64,000 nt of DNA from Dolomitihabitans soli. GTDB taxonomy: Bacteria > Actinomycetota > Actinomycetes > Streptosporangiales > Streptosporangiaceae. The stretch lies in NCBI RefSeq assembly GCF_022213955.1, contig NZ_JAKNTW010000031.1, positions 1-64,000 on the forward strand, written 5' to 3'. The first letter of the stretch is position 1. Each line of letters opens with the position of its first letter. The position numbers were made by a program, and so were the translations under genes. Under the pieces are notes generated by a model. That model ran no database searches. It saw only the letters and a program-made list of their open reading frames with translations, and was not told where the DNA came from. Below, piece after piece: positions 28,401 to 36,612 of this stretch.

Positions 28401-28931
28401 GAAAGCGGCAGGACACCGACGATCAGCATTCCGGTCAAGGTCGTCGTCCCCGCCTACCAGGCCGCCATCGACTCGGCCGCGAACACCTCCAGCGTGGACG
28501 CGGCCGGTGACACCTGGTACCAGGATCGGGCCTACTCCACCACCACCGGGGTCGGCTACCTCGGCACTACCTCCACCAAGTCCACCAGCCGCACCATCGC
28601 GGGCACCGACAACCAGAAGGCGTACCGCACCAACCGGCAGGGCATGTACGAGTACCGGTTCGACAACGTGCCGAACGGCACCTACACCGTCGAGCTGGGC
28701 TTCGCCGAGGTTGAGGGGACCAAGCCCAACAAGCGCGTCTTCGACGTCATGGTCGAGGACACCGAGGTACTGCCCAACCTCGACATCGCGCTGAAGGTGG
28801 GCACCTACACCGCGCATAACCGGACCTTCACCACCGAGGTGACCGACGGCCAGCTCAATGTCCGCTTCGTCGGCAGCGCGGGCAAGCCGCTGGTCAACAC
28901 GATCAGGGTGACCGAGCGCTCCGACAAGTAA
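25401..28931 (+). CDS. Large secreted subtilisin-family (S8) protease with CarboxypepD_reg-like and malectin-like domains
   Basis: A 1176-residue multidomain protease. GTG 25401 has AAGGAG upstream and opens a clear signal peptide (basic N-terminus, then MTVAGILAAVALPLAAGPALA). An I9-like propeptide (residues ~30-150) precedes the S8 domain with the triad Asp192 (LDSGVD), His239 (NGHGTH) and Ser410 (GTSMAAPH). Then come two carboxypeptidase-regulatory-like beta domains (~484-640), a ~190-residue beta region, a third such domain (~835-905), an Ig-like segment and a C-terminal malectin-like domain (~1020-1176) that may bind cell-wall or plant glycans. A strong terminator follows. It is divergent from the TrmB/LuxR-like regulator. 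Confidence 0.92.
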   Translation: MDRNTRRWRMTVAGILAAVALPLAAGPALAYDDPTEPVQAKTEAEVLEQLDKDDKAVYWVRLKDQANLVTAQRATDKVAKGKAVYAAKTQTAGLTQKNLIALLDQAQVEYESFWIVNMVKVIGDTATLERIAELPEVAAIEADDAIAIDMPEPGEDEPSVNAVEWNINAVNAPKVWTDLGVKGEGIVVANLDSGVDYTHPAISSKYRGLNADGSYSHAYNFFDPTGICTGGVPCDNNGHGTHTMGTMVGETAADQIGVAPGAKWIATKGCGTSSCAREHLLAAGQWIAAPTDADGQNPRPDLAPDAVNNSWGANVVDLWYTQIVDSWVAAGIFPSFSIGNAGPSCGTAGSPGVYQQSYASGGFDSAGNVYTNSSRGPGVDGDIKPDISAPAVNVRSSVPGGGYGSKTGTSMAAPHTTATVALIWSYSPALRGNLAETQALLDQTALDVNNVTCGGTAANNNVWGQGKLDTFATVSMAPHGPTGILAGKATSGGEPLPGVTLTIEGPIKRTVATGADGTYEAKNLSVGDYTITATKFGYEKVTATATILENQTVTRDTALTAAPSGKVSGTVKSRAGVAANAAITVTGTPVTAITDDQGKYGLTLPLGDYSLELSSPDDCAAGTTKAISVTGDITADVDLPDRLDSYGYACTAGKKPWVEGTDPVTLTGDSATAVFTLPFTFNLYGRPYTSGRIGTNGGIVFNGTTLSNSNVAVPSTATPNAALYALWDDLYLDEDSAVRTGVTGTSPHRTYVVEYRNIAFYTPRTARLSFAVLLGEDGSISFRYKDVDPTVSKETGAEATIGIENHTGTVAFQYSLNKPALSDGLSIDFKPTTTGILYGAVTNANDDKPVAGATVTVKSGETVAGTVTTLADGTYAAQYPAGDYQVELAAPHYETTTKSVTLEGAGVGEGSAALRTGAVASSLDSLEVVVPVAQTRTRTLELSNPGLGTTFTVEGATPWLTLTPATGNLATGGTTTLTFGIDTSAAARGTLLETTLVVTSESGRTPTISIPVKVVVPAYQAAIDSAANTSSVDAAGDTWYQDRAYSTTTGVGYLGTTSTKSTSRTIAGTDNQKAYRTNRQGMYEYRFDNVPNGTYTVELGFAEVEGTKPNKRVFDVMVEDTEVLPNLDIALKVGTYTAHNRTFTTEVTDGQLNVRFVGSAGKPLVNTIRVTERSDK

Positions 28932-28947
28932 GTCCTGATCAGTGATC

Positions 28948-28975
28948 GGCCGGGGTCCCGTCCGGGGCCCCGGCC
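28948..28975. terminator. Terminator hairpin after subtilase
   Basis: GGCCGGGG (28948-28955) pairs with CCCCGGCC (28968-28975); the pairing continues inward (TCCC with GGGG, including a T-G wobble) to a 12-bp stem with a four-base loop. It begins 16 bases after the subtilase stop. Confidence 0.75.
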
Positions 28976-29106
28976 TCCTCATGCGCCCCGCGTCATCGTC
29001 CGGCAGCCGAACCCGTCGGCGTGGACGTTCAGCTGCGGCGCGGTGCGCCCTACCGGACCGGGTCTTCCCGGCGGCGTCAACGCACCGCGTGAGGCTACGG
29101 AGATAA

Positions 29107-29128
29107 ATGCAGAATAGCTTCGTTGCAT
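29107..29128. promoter_or_regulatory. Operator candidate ATGC-N14-GCAT upstream of gntR gene
   Basis: ATGC (29107-29110) and GCAT (29125-29128) with a 14-base spacer; including the next base the arms are ATGCA/TGCAT. It lies about 40 bases upstream of the GntR start. The same spaced repeat occurs before the dehydratase operon at 33860-33881, which suggests one regulator binds both. Confidence 0.55.
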
Positions 29129-29167
29129 GTAATCTTGGGGTGAGGCTAGAAGAGCGGAGATACGCCG

Positions 29168-29818
29168 ATGAGCGCCATCTCAACGGACCGGATCGCGGAT
29201 TCCATCTACGACCGGCTACGCGAGGAGATCTTTGCCGGCGATCTGGCGCCAGGGGCACGGTTGAGCGTTCCCGCGCTCGCCGAACGGCTGGCGGTGAGCC
29301 GCAGTCCGGTACGCGAGGCCGTCTTCAGGCTGGTCCAGGACCGGCTGGCCAGCGAGGAGCCGCGCCGGGGCGCGGTGGTCGCGAAGATCGGCGCGCGCGA
29401 GCTCGCGGCCATCTATGACGTGCGCGAGGTACTGGAAGGGCTCGCCGCGCGGCTCGCGGTGGAGAACTCCGGGCGCAGGCTGGTCACGGCGCTGCACGAC
29501 GTGCTCGCCGAGCATGAGCGTGCGGTCCGCGACGGCGACGTCGCGGCCGTCACCGAAGCCGACATGCGTTTCCACGCGCTGATCCGCCAGGCCTCCGGCA
29601 ACCCCGAGGTCGGCCGCCTTCTGGACGCGGTGCAGACGCAGGTGCGCCTGGCCATGCGCACCACCAGGGTGACGGCCGGTCCCCGGCAGGCCATCGACGA
29701 CCATCGGGCCATCCTCACCGCGATCGAGTCCGGCGATCCCGCCGCCGCCGAGCTTGCGGCGCGCGCGCACATCTTCCGGCTGCGCAGCGCCTTGCTGCGG
29801 CAGGCCGAGGGGGAGTGA
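29168..29818 (+). CDS. GntR-family regulator, FadR/FCD subfamily
   Basis: A 216-residue regulator: winged helix-turn-helix in residues 8-70 (IYDRLREEIFAGDLAPGARL, then VSRSPVREAVFRLV) and FCD domain (DVREVLEGLAARLAVE, DMRFHALIRQASGN, DDHRAILTAIESGD) with the Asp/His metal-site pattern. It is convergent with, and separated by a bidirectional hairpin from, the operon for sugar-acid dehydratase, KDPG aldolase and Nramp-like transporter. A shared inverted repeat in both promoters supports control of that operon plus self-regulation. Confidence 0.92.
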   Translation: MSAISTDRIADSIYDRLREEIFAGDLAPGARLSVPALAERLAVSRSPVREAVFRLVQDRLASEEPRRGAVVAKIGARELAAIYDVREVLEGLAARLAVENSGRRLVTALHDVLAEHERAVRDGDVAAVTEADMRFHALIRQASGNPEVGRLLDAVQTQVRLAMRTTRVTAGPRQAIDDHRAILTAIESGDPAAAELAARAHIFRLRSALLRQAEGE

Positions 29819-29868
29819 CCGGAATCGCCGTCGCGGGGCCGCGGTCCCGCGCGAACCGGCGGCCGGAG

Positions 29869-29906
29869 CGTCACCGGGTATCCGGCACCGCCGGATACCG
29901 GTGACG
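29869..29906. terminator. Bidirectional terminator between convergent genes
   Basis: A long stem: CGTCACCGGGTATCCGGC (29869-29886) pairs with 29890-29906 across a three-base loop, with one bulged G. It lies between the GntR gene (plus) and the transporter gene (minus) and can stop transcription from both. Confidence 0.8.
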
Positions 29907-29920
29907 ACCATCGTCGGGCG

Positions 29921-31330
29921 TCAAGTGATGCTGACGCCGAACACCTCGAGCATGGTGTAGATGCCCAGCAGCACGATGCCGACGCTGCTCAGCGCCAGCG
30001 CCGCCGTCATCCAGCGGTTCGCCTTGAACCGCTCGTCGACCTCGGTGGCGCGCAGCCGCCAGACCGCGACGGTGACGGCGAGGAGGAAGATCCCGGTCCC
30101 GATGGCACCGATCTGCACCATGAGCAGGGGTGACTGGACGAAGAGGTAGAAGACCGCCCACAGAGTGGGCAGGCAGAACGTCAGGATGCGCATCGTCCGC
30201 CGCCGGACTCTCGCATCGTTCCAGTCGAGCACCCCCAGGAGGCCGAGTGTGTTGGTCCACAGCCGGGGGACGGCGGCGGCGGAGGCGATGTGGGTGGAGA
30301 ACAGCACCGCCACGGCACCGACCAGGAACAGGTACTCGGCCCAGGTCCCCAGCGTGTCGGTGTAGATGCGGGAGAGCGTGGTGAGCATCTCGTTCCCCTC
30401 GGGGACGAGGCCCTGCGGGTTCAGCACGCTCGCGCCGACCAGATAGAACGACAGCGTGCAGGCCGTACAGATGAGCCAGGACATCAGCACGTCGAGCCGC
30501 ATCACCCGCAGCCAGCCCTCGGCGCGCCGGGCCCGCTCCTCGGTGCCGTCGTCGGGACCGGTCCAGCGGGCGTACCCCTTCTCCAGGCACCAGTACGTGT
30601 AGTTGGTCATGTCGTCGGCCCCGACGCCGGTCGAGCCGAACATCGCCAGAGCCAGCCCGATGGTGCCGGCCGGGATCATGAGGCTCAGCCCGGTCGCGAG
30701 CTGCGCGGGACTGTAGGAGAACTCGGTCCACGGCAGGATCAGCGCGATGGAGACGGTGGACAGGGTGAACACCGCCACCGATGCCGTGGTCACCCGCTCC
30801 ACCATGCTGTACTTGCTGCTCTGCAGGAGCAGGACGGTGACCACCGCGATGATGACCGTCCAGGTGATCAGCGACGGTCCGGACATCGCCGCGCCGGTGA
30901 TCGGCAGCATGATCGAGCAGGCCGCGGCGGTGGCTCCGATGACACCGCCGCGCTGGAAGTTCTTGGCGATGTCCAGGACGATCCACAGCCAGTTGATCCA
31001 GCCCATCCGGCCGATCCTCGGCGGGACCGTGCTGTAGCCGTCCAGCGCCGTCCGCCCGTTGAGAATGGCCCAGCGCGCCAGCTCCAGCTGGATCCACACC
31101 TTGACCGTGGCGCCGAAGATCACCAGCCAGAGCAGGACGAACCCGGCGCGGGCCCCCAGGGAGGTGGTGACGATCAGCTCACCGGAGCCCACCACCGAGG
31201 CGGACAGGACCAGCCCCGGGCCCAGGTAGCGCAGCCTGCCCGCCAGAGTTCGCGGGGGATCGCGAACGTCCTCGGGCCGTAGCCGGTACGCGTCGTCGAG
31301 TTCGGGTTCGTGCACGATTTCTTTCACCAT
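29921..31330 (-). CDS. Nramp-superfamily transporter lacking the canonical metal motifs
   Basis: A 469-residue membrane protein with ~11 helices and the Nramp fold start (LAGRLRYLGPGLVLSASVVG). In true Nramp metal transporters helix 1 carries DPGN and helix 6 carries MPH; here the helix 1 position reads GSGE and the helix 6 region reads TGVGADDMTNY, so the metal-binding Asp, Asn, Met and His are absent. ATG 31330 has GGAAAGGAAG upstream. It is the last gene of the dehydratase-aldolase-transporter operon, 61 bases after the aldolase, which suggests uptake of the operon substrate (a sugar acid) or of a metal needed by the dehydratase. The first is my preferred inference. Confidence 0.8.
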   Translation of the reverse strand: MVKEIVHEPELDDAYRLRPEDVRDPPRTLAGRLRYLGPGLVLSASVVGSGELIVTTSLGARAGFVLLWLVIFGATVKVWIQLELARWAILNGRTALDGYSTVPPRIGRMGWINWLWIVLDIAKNFQRGGVIGATAAACSIMLPITGAAMSGPSLITWTVIIAVVTVLLLQSSKYSMVERVTTASVAVFTLSTVSIALILPWTEFSYSPAQLATGLSLMIPAGTIGLALAMFGSTGVGADDMTNYTYWCLEKGYARWTGPDDGTEERARRAEGWLRVMRLDVLMSWLICTACTLSFYLVGASVLNPQGLVPEGNEMLTTLSRIYTDTLGTWAEYLFLVGAVAVLFSTHIASAAAVPRLWTNTLGLLGVLDWNDARVRRRTMRILTFCLPTLWAVFYLFVQSPLLMVQIGAIGTGIFLLAVTVAVWRLRATEVDERFKANRWMTAALALSSVGIVLLGIYTMLEVFGVSIT

Positions 31331-31391
31331 GGCGCGGCTTCCTTTCCGCTCCGTGCGGACACGGGTACGCGTGGGAGGGTGCGGGTCCCGG

Positions 31392-32030
31392 TCAGTGCGA
31401 CGGGGACGCGGTCGCGTCGAGGAAGCGCCGGGCGCCGTCGGCCAGGGCGTCGGGATCGCCGGCGAGCGCGCGTTCCCCGAACAGCTGGATGCCGACTCCG
31501 ACCCCGTCGCATCCCGCGCGCACGCACTCGCCCGCGAGCCGTGCGTCGACACCGCCGGTGGCGAGCATCGGCACATCGGGCAGCGGCCCGCGCAGCTGCC
31601 GGATGTAGTCGGCGCCCACGGGGCTGATCGGGAAGACCTTGACCACATCGGCCCCCATCCGGACGGCCTGGACGATCTCGGTCGGGGTGAAGGCGCCGGG
31701 GATCGAGACCAGCCCGGCCTCCTTCGTCCGCGTCACCACGGCCTCGTCCACGTTGGGGGAGACCATGAACCGCGCGCCGGCGTCGGCCGCGCGCGAGACG
31801 TCGTCCGCGGTGAGCACGGTCCCCGCTCCGATGGGAATCTCGCCGCCGTACTCATCGTGCAGCGCCTTGATCGCCGCCAGCGGCTCGTCCCCGCTCAGCG
31901 TGACCTCGAAGAGCCGGATGCCCGCGCGGTGCAGCTCGGCGGTGGCCCGCAGGCACTGCCGTACCGTCTGGCCGCGGTAGATCACCATCACTCGATGCTC
32001 TCGGATGGACCGCAGCACGTCGTCAGCCAT
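31392..32030 (-). CDS. KDPG/KDPGal-type 2-keto-3-deoxy-sugar-acid aldolase
   Basis: A 212-residue class I aldolase of the Eda family. Glu42 in LFEVTLSG is the acid/base and Lys131 in VVKVFPISP forms the Schiff base; the AGTVLT and MLATGGV phosphate-region motifs are present. It cleaves 2-keto-3-deoxy(phospho)gluconate-like acids to pyruvate and an aldehyde. It follows a sugar-acid dehydratase that would make its substrate without phosphorylation, as no kinase gene is nearby. ATG 32030 has GAAGGG upstream; the longer open frame is an artefact. Confidence 0.92.
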   Translation of the reverse strand: MADDVLRSIREHRVMVIYRGQTVRQCLRATAELHRAGIRLFEVTLSGDEPLAAIKALHDEYGGEIPIGAGTVLTADDVSRAADAGARFMVSPNVDEAVVTRTKEAGLVSIPGAFTPTEIVQAVRMGADVVKVFPISPVGADYIRQLRGPLPDVPMLATGGVDARLAGECVRAGCDGVGVGIQLFGERALAGDPDALADGARRFLDATASPSH

Positions 32031-32070
32031 AGGAATCCCTTCGGGGGGTGGGTGGGGCGGGGGAGCCGGG

Positions 32071-33828
32071 TCAGAGGTGGCGGCGCGGGACGGCGTGTCC
32101 GCGCCGTCCGGCCAGGAAGTCGAAGTCCACCCCGGTATCGGCCTGCCGGACGTGCTGCCGGTACAGCCAGGTGTAGCCGCCCTCGGCGGCGGCGTCCTGC
32201 GCGGTGGTCCGGCCGGCTTCAAGGGCGGCCCGGCGGCGGGCGAGTTCGTCCTCCGGGACGTCCATGTCGATCCGGCGGGCCGGAACGTCGAGGATCACGC
32301 GGTCGCCGCTGCGGAGCAGGGCGAGCGGCCCGCCCACCGCGGACTCCGGCGCGACGTGCAGGACGACCGTGCCGTACGACGTTCCGCTCATCCGGCCGTC
32401 GGTGATCCGGACCATGTCCCGGATCCCGGCGTCCAGCAGCTTCCGGGGAATGGCGAGGTTGCCGATCTCGGGCATGCCGGGGTAGCCGGCGGGGCCCGCG
32501 TTGCGCACGACGAGCACGGTCGAGGCGTCCACCGGCAGGTCAGGGGCGTCGGCGCACTCGTGGTACTCCTCGATCGTGTCGAACACCAGGGCGGTACCGG
32601 TGTGCTGGAGCAACTCGTCGGACGCGGCCGAGATCTTGATCACGGCGCCGTCGGGCGCGAGGTTGCCGCGCAGGACCGCGGTGTGGCCGCCCGGCGCGCG
32701 CAGCGGTTCGGCGCGGGAACGGATCACCTCGCGGCCCCAGTTCTCGGCGTCGGCGGTGTTCTCGCCCAGGGTGCGGCCCGTGACGGTGGCGGCGCCGGTG
32801 TGCAGCAGGTCGCCGAGCTCCCGGATCACCGTGGGCAGGCCGCCCGCGTAGGCGAAGTCCTCCATCAGGAAGCGGCCGGAGGGCAGCAGGTCCACCAGCA
32901 GCGGGACATCGGCGGCGAGCGCGTCGAAGTCGTCGAGGCACAGGTCGACCTCGGCGCGCCCGGCCATCGCCAGCAGGTGGACGACCGCGTTCGTCGAGCC
33001 GCCGATGGCGGCGTTGACCCGGATCGCGTTCTCGAAGGAACGGCGGTCCAGGATCGCGGACGGGGTGAGCCGCTCGTCGACCATCGCGACGATGCGGCTC
33101 CCGGCCTGCTCGGCGATGTTGTGCCGGCGGGCGTCGACGGCCGGGACGGCCGCGCTGCCCGGAAGCGAGACGCCCAGCGCCTCGGCCAGGCAGGCCATGG
33201 TGGAGGCGGTCCCCATCGTCGTGCAGTGCCCGCTGCTGCGGGACAGGCAGGCCTCGGCCGCGCTGAAGTCGGCGCGGCTCATCCGGCCGGCGCGGAACTC
33301 CTCGCTGAACTTCCAGACATGCGTGCCCGATCCCGCGTCCTCACCGCGGAACTTGCCGTTGAGCATCGGCCCGCCGGTCACCATGATCGCCGGCAGGTCC
33401 GCGCTGAACGCACCCATGAGCTGGGCGGGAACGGTCTTGTCGCAACCGCCGAGCAGCACCACACCGTCCAGCGGATTGGCGCGCAGGCTCTCCTCGACGT
33501 CCATCGCCATGAGGTTGCGGAAGAGCATGGCCGAGGGGCGCATCAGGGTCTCGCCCAGCGACATGGTGGGGAACTCCAGCGGCATGCCCCCGGCCATCAG
33601 GACGCCGCGCTTCACCGACTCGGCCACCTGCCGGAGATGCGCGTTGCAGGGTGCGAGGTCCGACCAGCTGTTGCAGATCCCGATCACCGGACGGCCGTCG
33701 AACATCGACGATGAGTAGCCCTGGTTGTACATCTTGGACCGGTGTACGAATCCGAGCTTGCCGTCAAGTCCGAACCACGCGGCACTGCGCCGGGCACCGG
33801 GCAGGCCCGTCCCATCGTCTGGATTCAC
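32071..33828 (-). CDS. Sugar-acid dehydratase of the IlvD/Edd family
   Basis: A 585-residue Fe-S dehydratase close to the L-arabinonate / D-xylonate / galactonate dehydratase branch rather than the branched-chain amino acid branch. The cluster ligands appear as Cys61 (SDLAPCNAH), Cys129 (LGGCDKT) and Cys202 (SGHCTTMGTAST). C-terminal features GRMSGTSYGTVVLHV and PESAVGGPLAL match the family, as does the length. It dehydrates an aldonate to a 2-keto-3-deoxy acid, which the next gene can cleave. An operator-like repeat lies 32 bases upstream. Confidence 0.92.
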   Translation of the reverse strand: MNPDDGTGLPGARRSAAWFGLDGKLGFVHRSKMYNQGYSSSMFDGRPVIGICNSWSDLAPCNAHLRQVAESVKRGVLMAGGMPLEFPTMSLGETLMRPSAMLFRNLMAMDVEESLRANPLDGVVLLGGCDKTVPAQLMGAFSADLPAIMVTGGPMLNGKFRGEDAGSGTHVWKFSEEFRAGRMSRADFSAAEACLSRSSGHCTTMGTASTMACLAEALGVSLPGSAAVPAVDARRHNIAEQAGSRIVAMVDERLTPSAILDRRSFENAIRVNAAIGGSTNAVVHLLAMAGRAEVDLCLDDFDALAADVPLLVDLLPSGRFLMEDFAYAGGLPTVIRELGDLLHTGAATVTGRTLGENTADAENWGREVIRSRAEPLRAPGGHTAVLRGNLAPDGAVIKISAASDELLQHTGTALVFDTIEEYHECADAPDLPVDASTVLVVRNAGPAGYPGMPEIGNLAIPRKLLDAGIRDMVRITDGRMSGTSYGTVVLHVAPESAVGGPLALLRSGDRVILDVPARRIDMDVPEDELARRRAALEAGRTTAQDAAAEGGYTWLYRQHVRQADTGVDFDFLAGRRGHAVPRRHL

Positions 33829-33859
33829 CGAGGTTTCCTCACTCGCCTAGAGGATTTAC

Positions 33860-33881
33860 ATGCAATTTCACAACATCGCAT
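33860..33881. promoter_or_regulatory. Operator candidate ATGC-N14-GCAT upstream of dehydratase operon
   Basis: ATGC (33860-33863) and GCAT (33878-33881), spacer 14, in an AT-rich tract 32 bases upstream of the dehydratase start. It is identical in arms and spacing to the site before the GntR gene (29107-29128). Confidence 0.55.
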
Positions 33882-34192
33882 AAAATTAGCGTCGACTATA
33901 TGTAGAAGTCAACGGTCCGAGGCGGGGGTCTCGCGCCCTCCGGCCGCCCGCGCGCCGTACTGACGGACTGCTGCGCGGAGGCTCTGGGGCCGTGCCGGCA
34001 CGGCGTTGTTCAAGCTCAGGCCGGGTCGGAGGCGGACTTTTCCGCACCAGACGGATCCGGGGCAGGCCGGGCGCCGGACGTACTCGTCGCGCGCGAAGGC
34101 CCCACCGACGTCCCCGGATGCGTGGGGGAGGATCGGCAGGGCCTGGTGATGTCCGCGTACTACGTTGGTGTCTTCCGCGGGAAGCGCTGCTG
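33882..34192. other. Intergenic stretch between dehydratase operon and secreted GH
   Basis: About 310 bases. The first ~30 are AT-rich and probably hold the promoter of the dehydratase operon. The rest is GC-rich with no coding pattern that I recognise. Confidence 0.4.
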
Positions 34193-36349
34193 TCAGCCGA
34201 GCGGTGCGGCGATCTGGATGAGGTCGATGTTCGGTGCGTAGCCGGACGAGGCGTTGGCGAATGTGATCGTGTTCGCGCCCGCCACCAGGTTCACGTCCAC
34301 GACGGTGGTCCGGTAGTTCGACCAGCCGAGCGTGTTGCGGAAGTAGTGTCGCGTGGCCGTACCGCCGTTGGCCGAGATGTCGGCGTAGCGGTCGACGATG
34401 TTGGAGTTGTAGTTGGTCGCGCCCTCGCCCAGTTCGCCGTTGGCGTAGGTGACGACCATGCGGTAGCGGCCCGCGGACGGGACCGTCACGTTGTTGAAGC
34501 GGAGCGTGTTGGCTGCGCCCGCGCCGACCCAGCCGACGTAGCGGCCGCCGGAGGCCGCCCCGTCGGCGACGGTCACCGCCGTGCCGCCGAGGGTGTTGCC
34601 GGCCGTTTCGGCCTGGTAGGCGGTGATCGCGCCGGTGGCCGCGGTCACGTCCAGGTAGTCGACGTTGATCGCGTCCCGGTCGTCGCTCGCGTAGGCGTTG
34701 ATGTCGACGCGGTTGATCCCGGCCGTCAGGAAGACCTTGGTGGTGACGGTGTTCCAGGTGTTCCAGTCCGCGGTGCCGGGTAGCGCCACGTCGGTGAGGT
34801 CCGTGCCGTTGAGCCGCAGGCGGATCGAACGGGCGGCGGGCGCGCCGCCGTAGGGGCCGGCCGAGTAGCGCAGGGCGAGGGTGAAGTAGCCGTCGTTCGG
34901 CGCCGTGACCACGAACTTGGTGCCGGCGTTGGTGCTGGCGCCGTAGCCCTCCGAGAACGAGGTGCCCGAATAGCCGGTGTTGGCGCCATACGTCACCCGT
35001 GCCGAACCCGACAACGCCGCGTACTCGGCTTCGTAGCGGGAGGCGGAGGCGGCCGGGGACAGGTCCTTGTCCGGGGTGAGGATCACCTGGTAGGCCGACG
35101 TGCCCTTCAGAGCGGTCAGCGGGATCGTGATCTGGCCTCCCGAGACCGCGTAGTCCGCCTCGGCCACCCGGTACGGGCCGCCGGAGGGGTTCAGCCCCGT
35201 GGTGTCGACGCCCCACACGGTCGCGTGCACCCGCGAGCCCAGCGCCGTTCCGATGCCCTTGACCACCACGTTCGTGTCGAAGGTGCCGCTCGCCGGGTTA
35301 TTGCCACCGAAGATCACCCGTGCCTGTTTCTTGGCCGCGTCGTAGGCCGCCAGCCCCTGCAGGCTGCCGCCCGCCGCCGGCGGGGTGACCGCCACCGTCG
35401 TGCCGGTCAGCTCGCCGTACCACTTGTACAGCCACCAGCCTCCCGTCGCCTGGTTGTTACGGGTGACCAGGTCGTTCAAGCCGCCCGCCGTCGTCCAGTA
35501 CGCCAGGCACCCGTCGACCTTGCTGTTCTCGAACCTGGCCACGAACTGCACCAGATTGCCCGGCACCCCCAGGTCGCCCGAGAAGCGGCCGTACTCGTTG
35601 ATCGTGATCGGGCGCGGGCTGATGCCCAGGCTCGACTCGATCGCGCGGTAGCCGTCGTAGTGGCTCTGCCAGCCGGAGAAGAAGTCGTCGCCCAGTTCGT
35701 GCCAGGCCATCACGTCCGGCAGCACGTTGTTGTCGCGCGCGAACGTCAGGAATGCGCGCAGGTCCGCCGAGCGGTAGGAGGAGAAGCCCGGGCCCGCGAT
35801 GCGGGCGCCCGGGTCGATGGAGCGGATCTTCTGGTGGGCGAGCTTGTAGTCGCCGAGGAAGCGCGTCAGGTCGCCGCGGTACCAGATCAGGTCGGGCTCG
35901 TTGAACGGCACGTAGACGTAGGAGGTCCGGTAAGGGTCGGCCACGACCTTCCGCGTCATCGTGTCGATCTTGGCGAGGTAGTCGGTCATGCCGAGGTTCT
36001 CGTACGGCCACTCCTTGTAGATGTCCTGCATGTAGATCTGGATCTCGCGGCCGCCCGCCCGCTTGAACATCGGCGCCACTTTGAGCGCATCGCCGTTCGG
36101 ATGCTGCAGGCCGCCGGGCGCCTTCTGGGCCGTCACCTGGGGTTTCAGTGCGGCCAGCATCGTCTCGTTCGGAATGCCCTCATCGCCCAGCCCGTACAGG
36201 AAGCCCGTCGCGCCGTAGCGCAGCGCGCCGGTCTGCGCCGCCAGGTCCACGACCAGTTGGGACGCCGCCGCATGCCCCGGCGTGGCGGGAAGCGCGGCGG
36301 TTGCCGCGATCACGGCGATCGCTGCCGCCAGCCAACGTCTGCCTCTCAT
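34193..36349 (-). CDS. Secreted clan GH-A glycoside hydrolase with two CBM35-like domains
   Basis: A 718-residue secreted enzyme. ATG 36349 with AAAGGTGA upstream opens a signal peptide (RGRRWLAAAIAVIAATAALPATPGHAAA). The barrel has Glu151 in YVPFNEPDLIWYRG as likely acid/base and Glu252 in ITINEYGRF as nucleophile, giving a GH39-like arrangement. Two CBM35/CBM6-like modules follow at ~437-570 (YEAEYAALSG) and ~575-718 (AYQAETAGNTLGG, ending NIDLIQIA). It lies next to LacI and alpha-galactosidase genes, and two LacI-type operators sit in its promoter, so it should release oligosaccharides outside the cell for that system. The exact bond cleaved is uncertain. Confidence 0.8.
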   Translation of the reverse strand: MRGRRWLAAAIAVIAATAALPATPGHAAASQLVVDLAAQTGALRYGATGFLYGLGDEGIPNETMLAALKPQVTAQKAPGGLQHPNGDALKVAPMFKRAGGREIQIYMQDIYKEWPYENLGMTDYLAKIDTMTRKVVADPYRTSYVYVPFNEPDLIWYRGDLTRFLGDYKLAHQKIRSIDPGARIAGPGFSSYRSADLRAFLTFARDNNVLPDVMAWHELGDDFFSGWQSHYDGYRAIESSLGISPRPITINEYGRFSGDLGVPGNLVQFVARFENSKVDGCLAYWTTAGGLNDLVTRNNQATGGWWLYKWYGELTGTTVAVTPPAAGGSLQGLAAYDAAKKQARVIFGGNNPASGTFDTNVVVKGIGTALGSRVHATVWGVDTTGLNPSGGPYRVAEADYAVSGGQITIPLTALKGTSAYQVILTPDKDLSPAASASRYEAEYAALSGSARVTYGANTGYSGTSFSEGYGASTNAGTKFVVTAPNDGYFTLALRYSAGPYGGAPAARSIRLRLNGTDLTDVALPGTADWNTWNTVTTKVFLTAGINRVDINAYASDDRDAINVDYLDVTAATGAITAYQAETAGNTLGGTAVTVADGAASGGRYVGWVGAGAANTLRFNNVTVPSAGRYRMVVTYANGELGEGATNYNSNIVDRYADISANGGTATRHYFRNTLGWSNYRTTVVDVNLVAGANTITFANASSGYAPNIDLIQIAAPLG

Positions 36350-36396
36350 GCTGTGGTCACCTTTCTGCTGCTGCCCGGACCCCGAGATGCTCATCG

Positions 36397-36435
36397 TGTG
36401 ACCGTTCACACAACGCCTGAGTGTGAACGGTCACA
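36397..36435. promoter_or_regulatory. Pair of LacI-type operators
   Basis: TGTGACCGTTCACA (36397-36410) and TGTGAACGGTCACA (36422-36435), 25 bases apart, just upstream of the secreted glycoside hydrolase gene (start 36349) and about 180-200 bases before the LacI gene. Together with the pair at 37717-37757 the consensus is TGTGRCCGGTCACA-like. Confidence 0.8.
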
Positions 36436-36612
36436 TGGCCAAGGAAAAGGGGGAGTTACCGGGTTGTTACCCGCGGATGTCGAAGCCGGCGTACTCCTCA
36501 AGGTCGTGCCGGCAGCCGTAGAGAGGCACGCAACGGTCTGCACGGAACGTGAGCCGCAGACTCATGCGCCAACGATCATGCCCGGCTCGCGCCCGGCCCT
36601 GCGGCCTACCAT

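Noticed and set aside
27606-29258. 550-codon minus-strand frame opposite the subtilase 3' end
   Set aside because: Shadow of the protease gene; it also crosses the strong terminator at 28948-28975.
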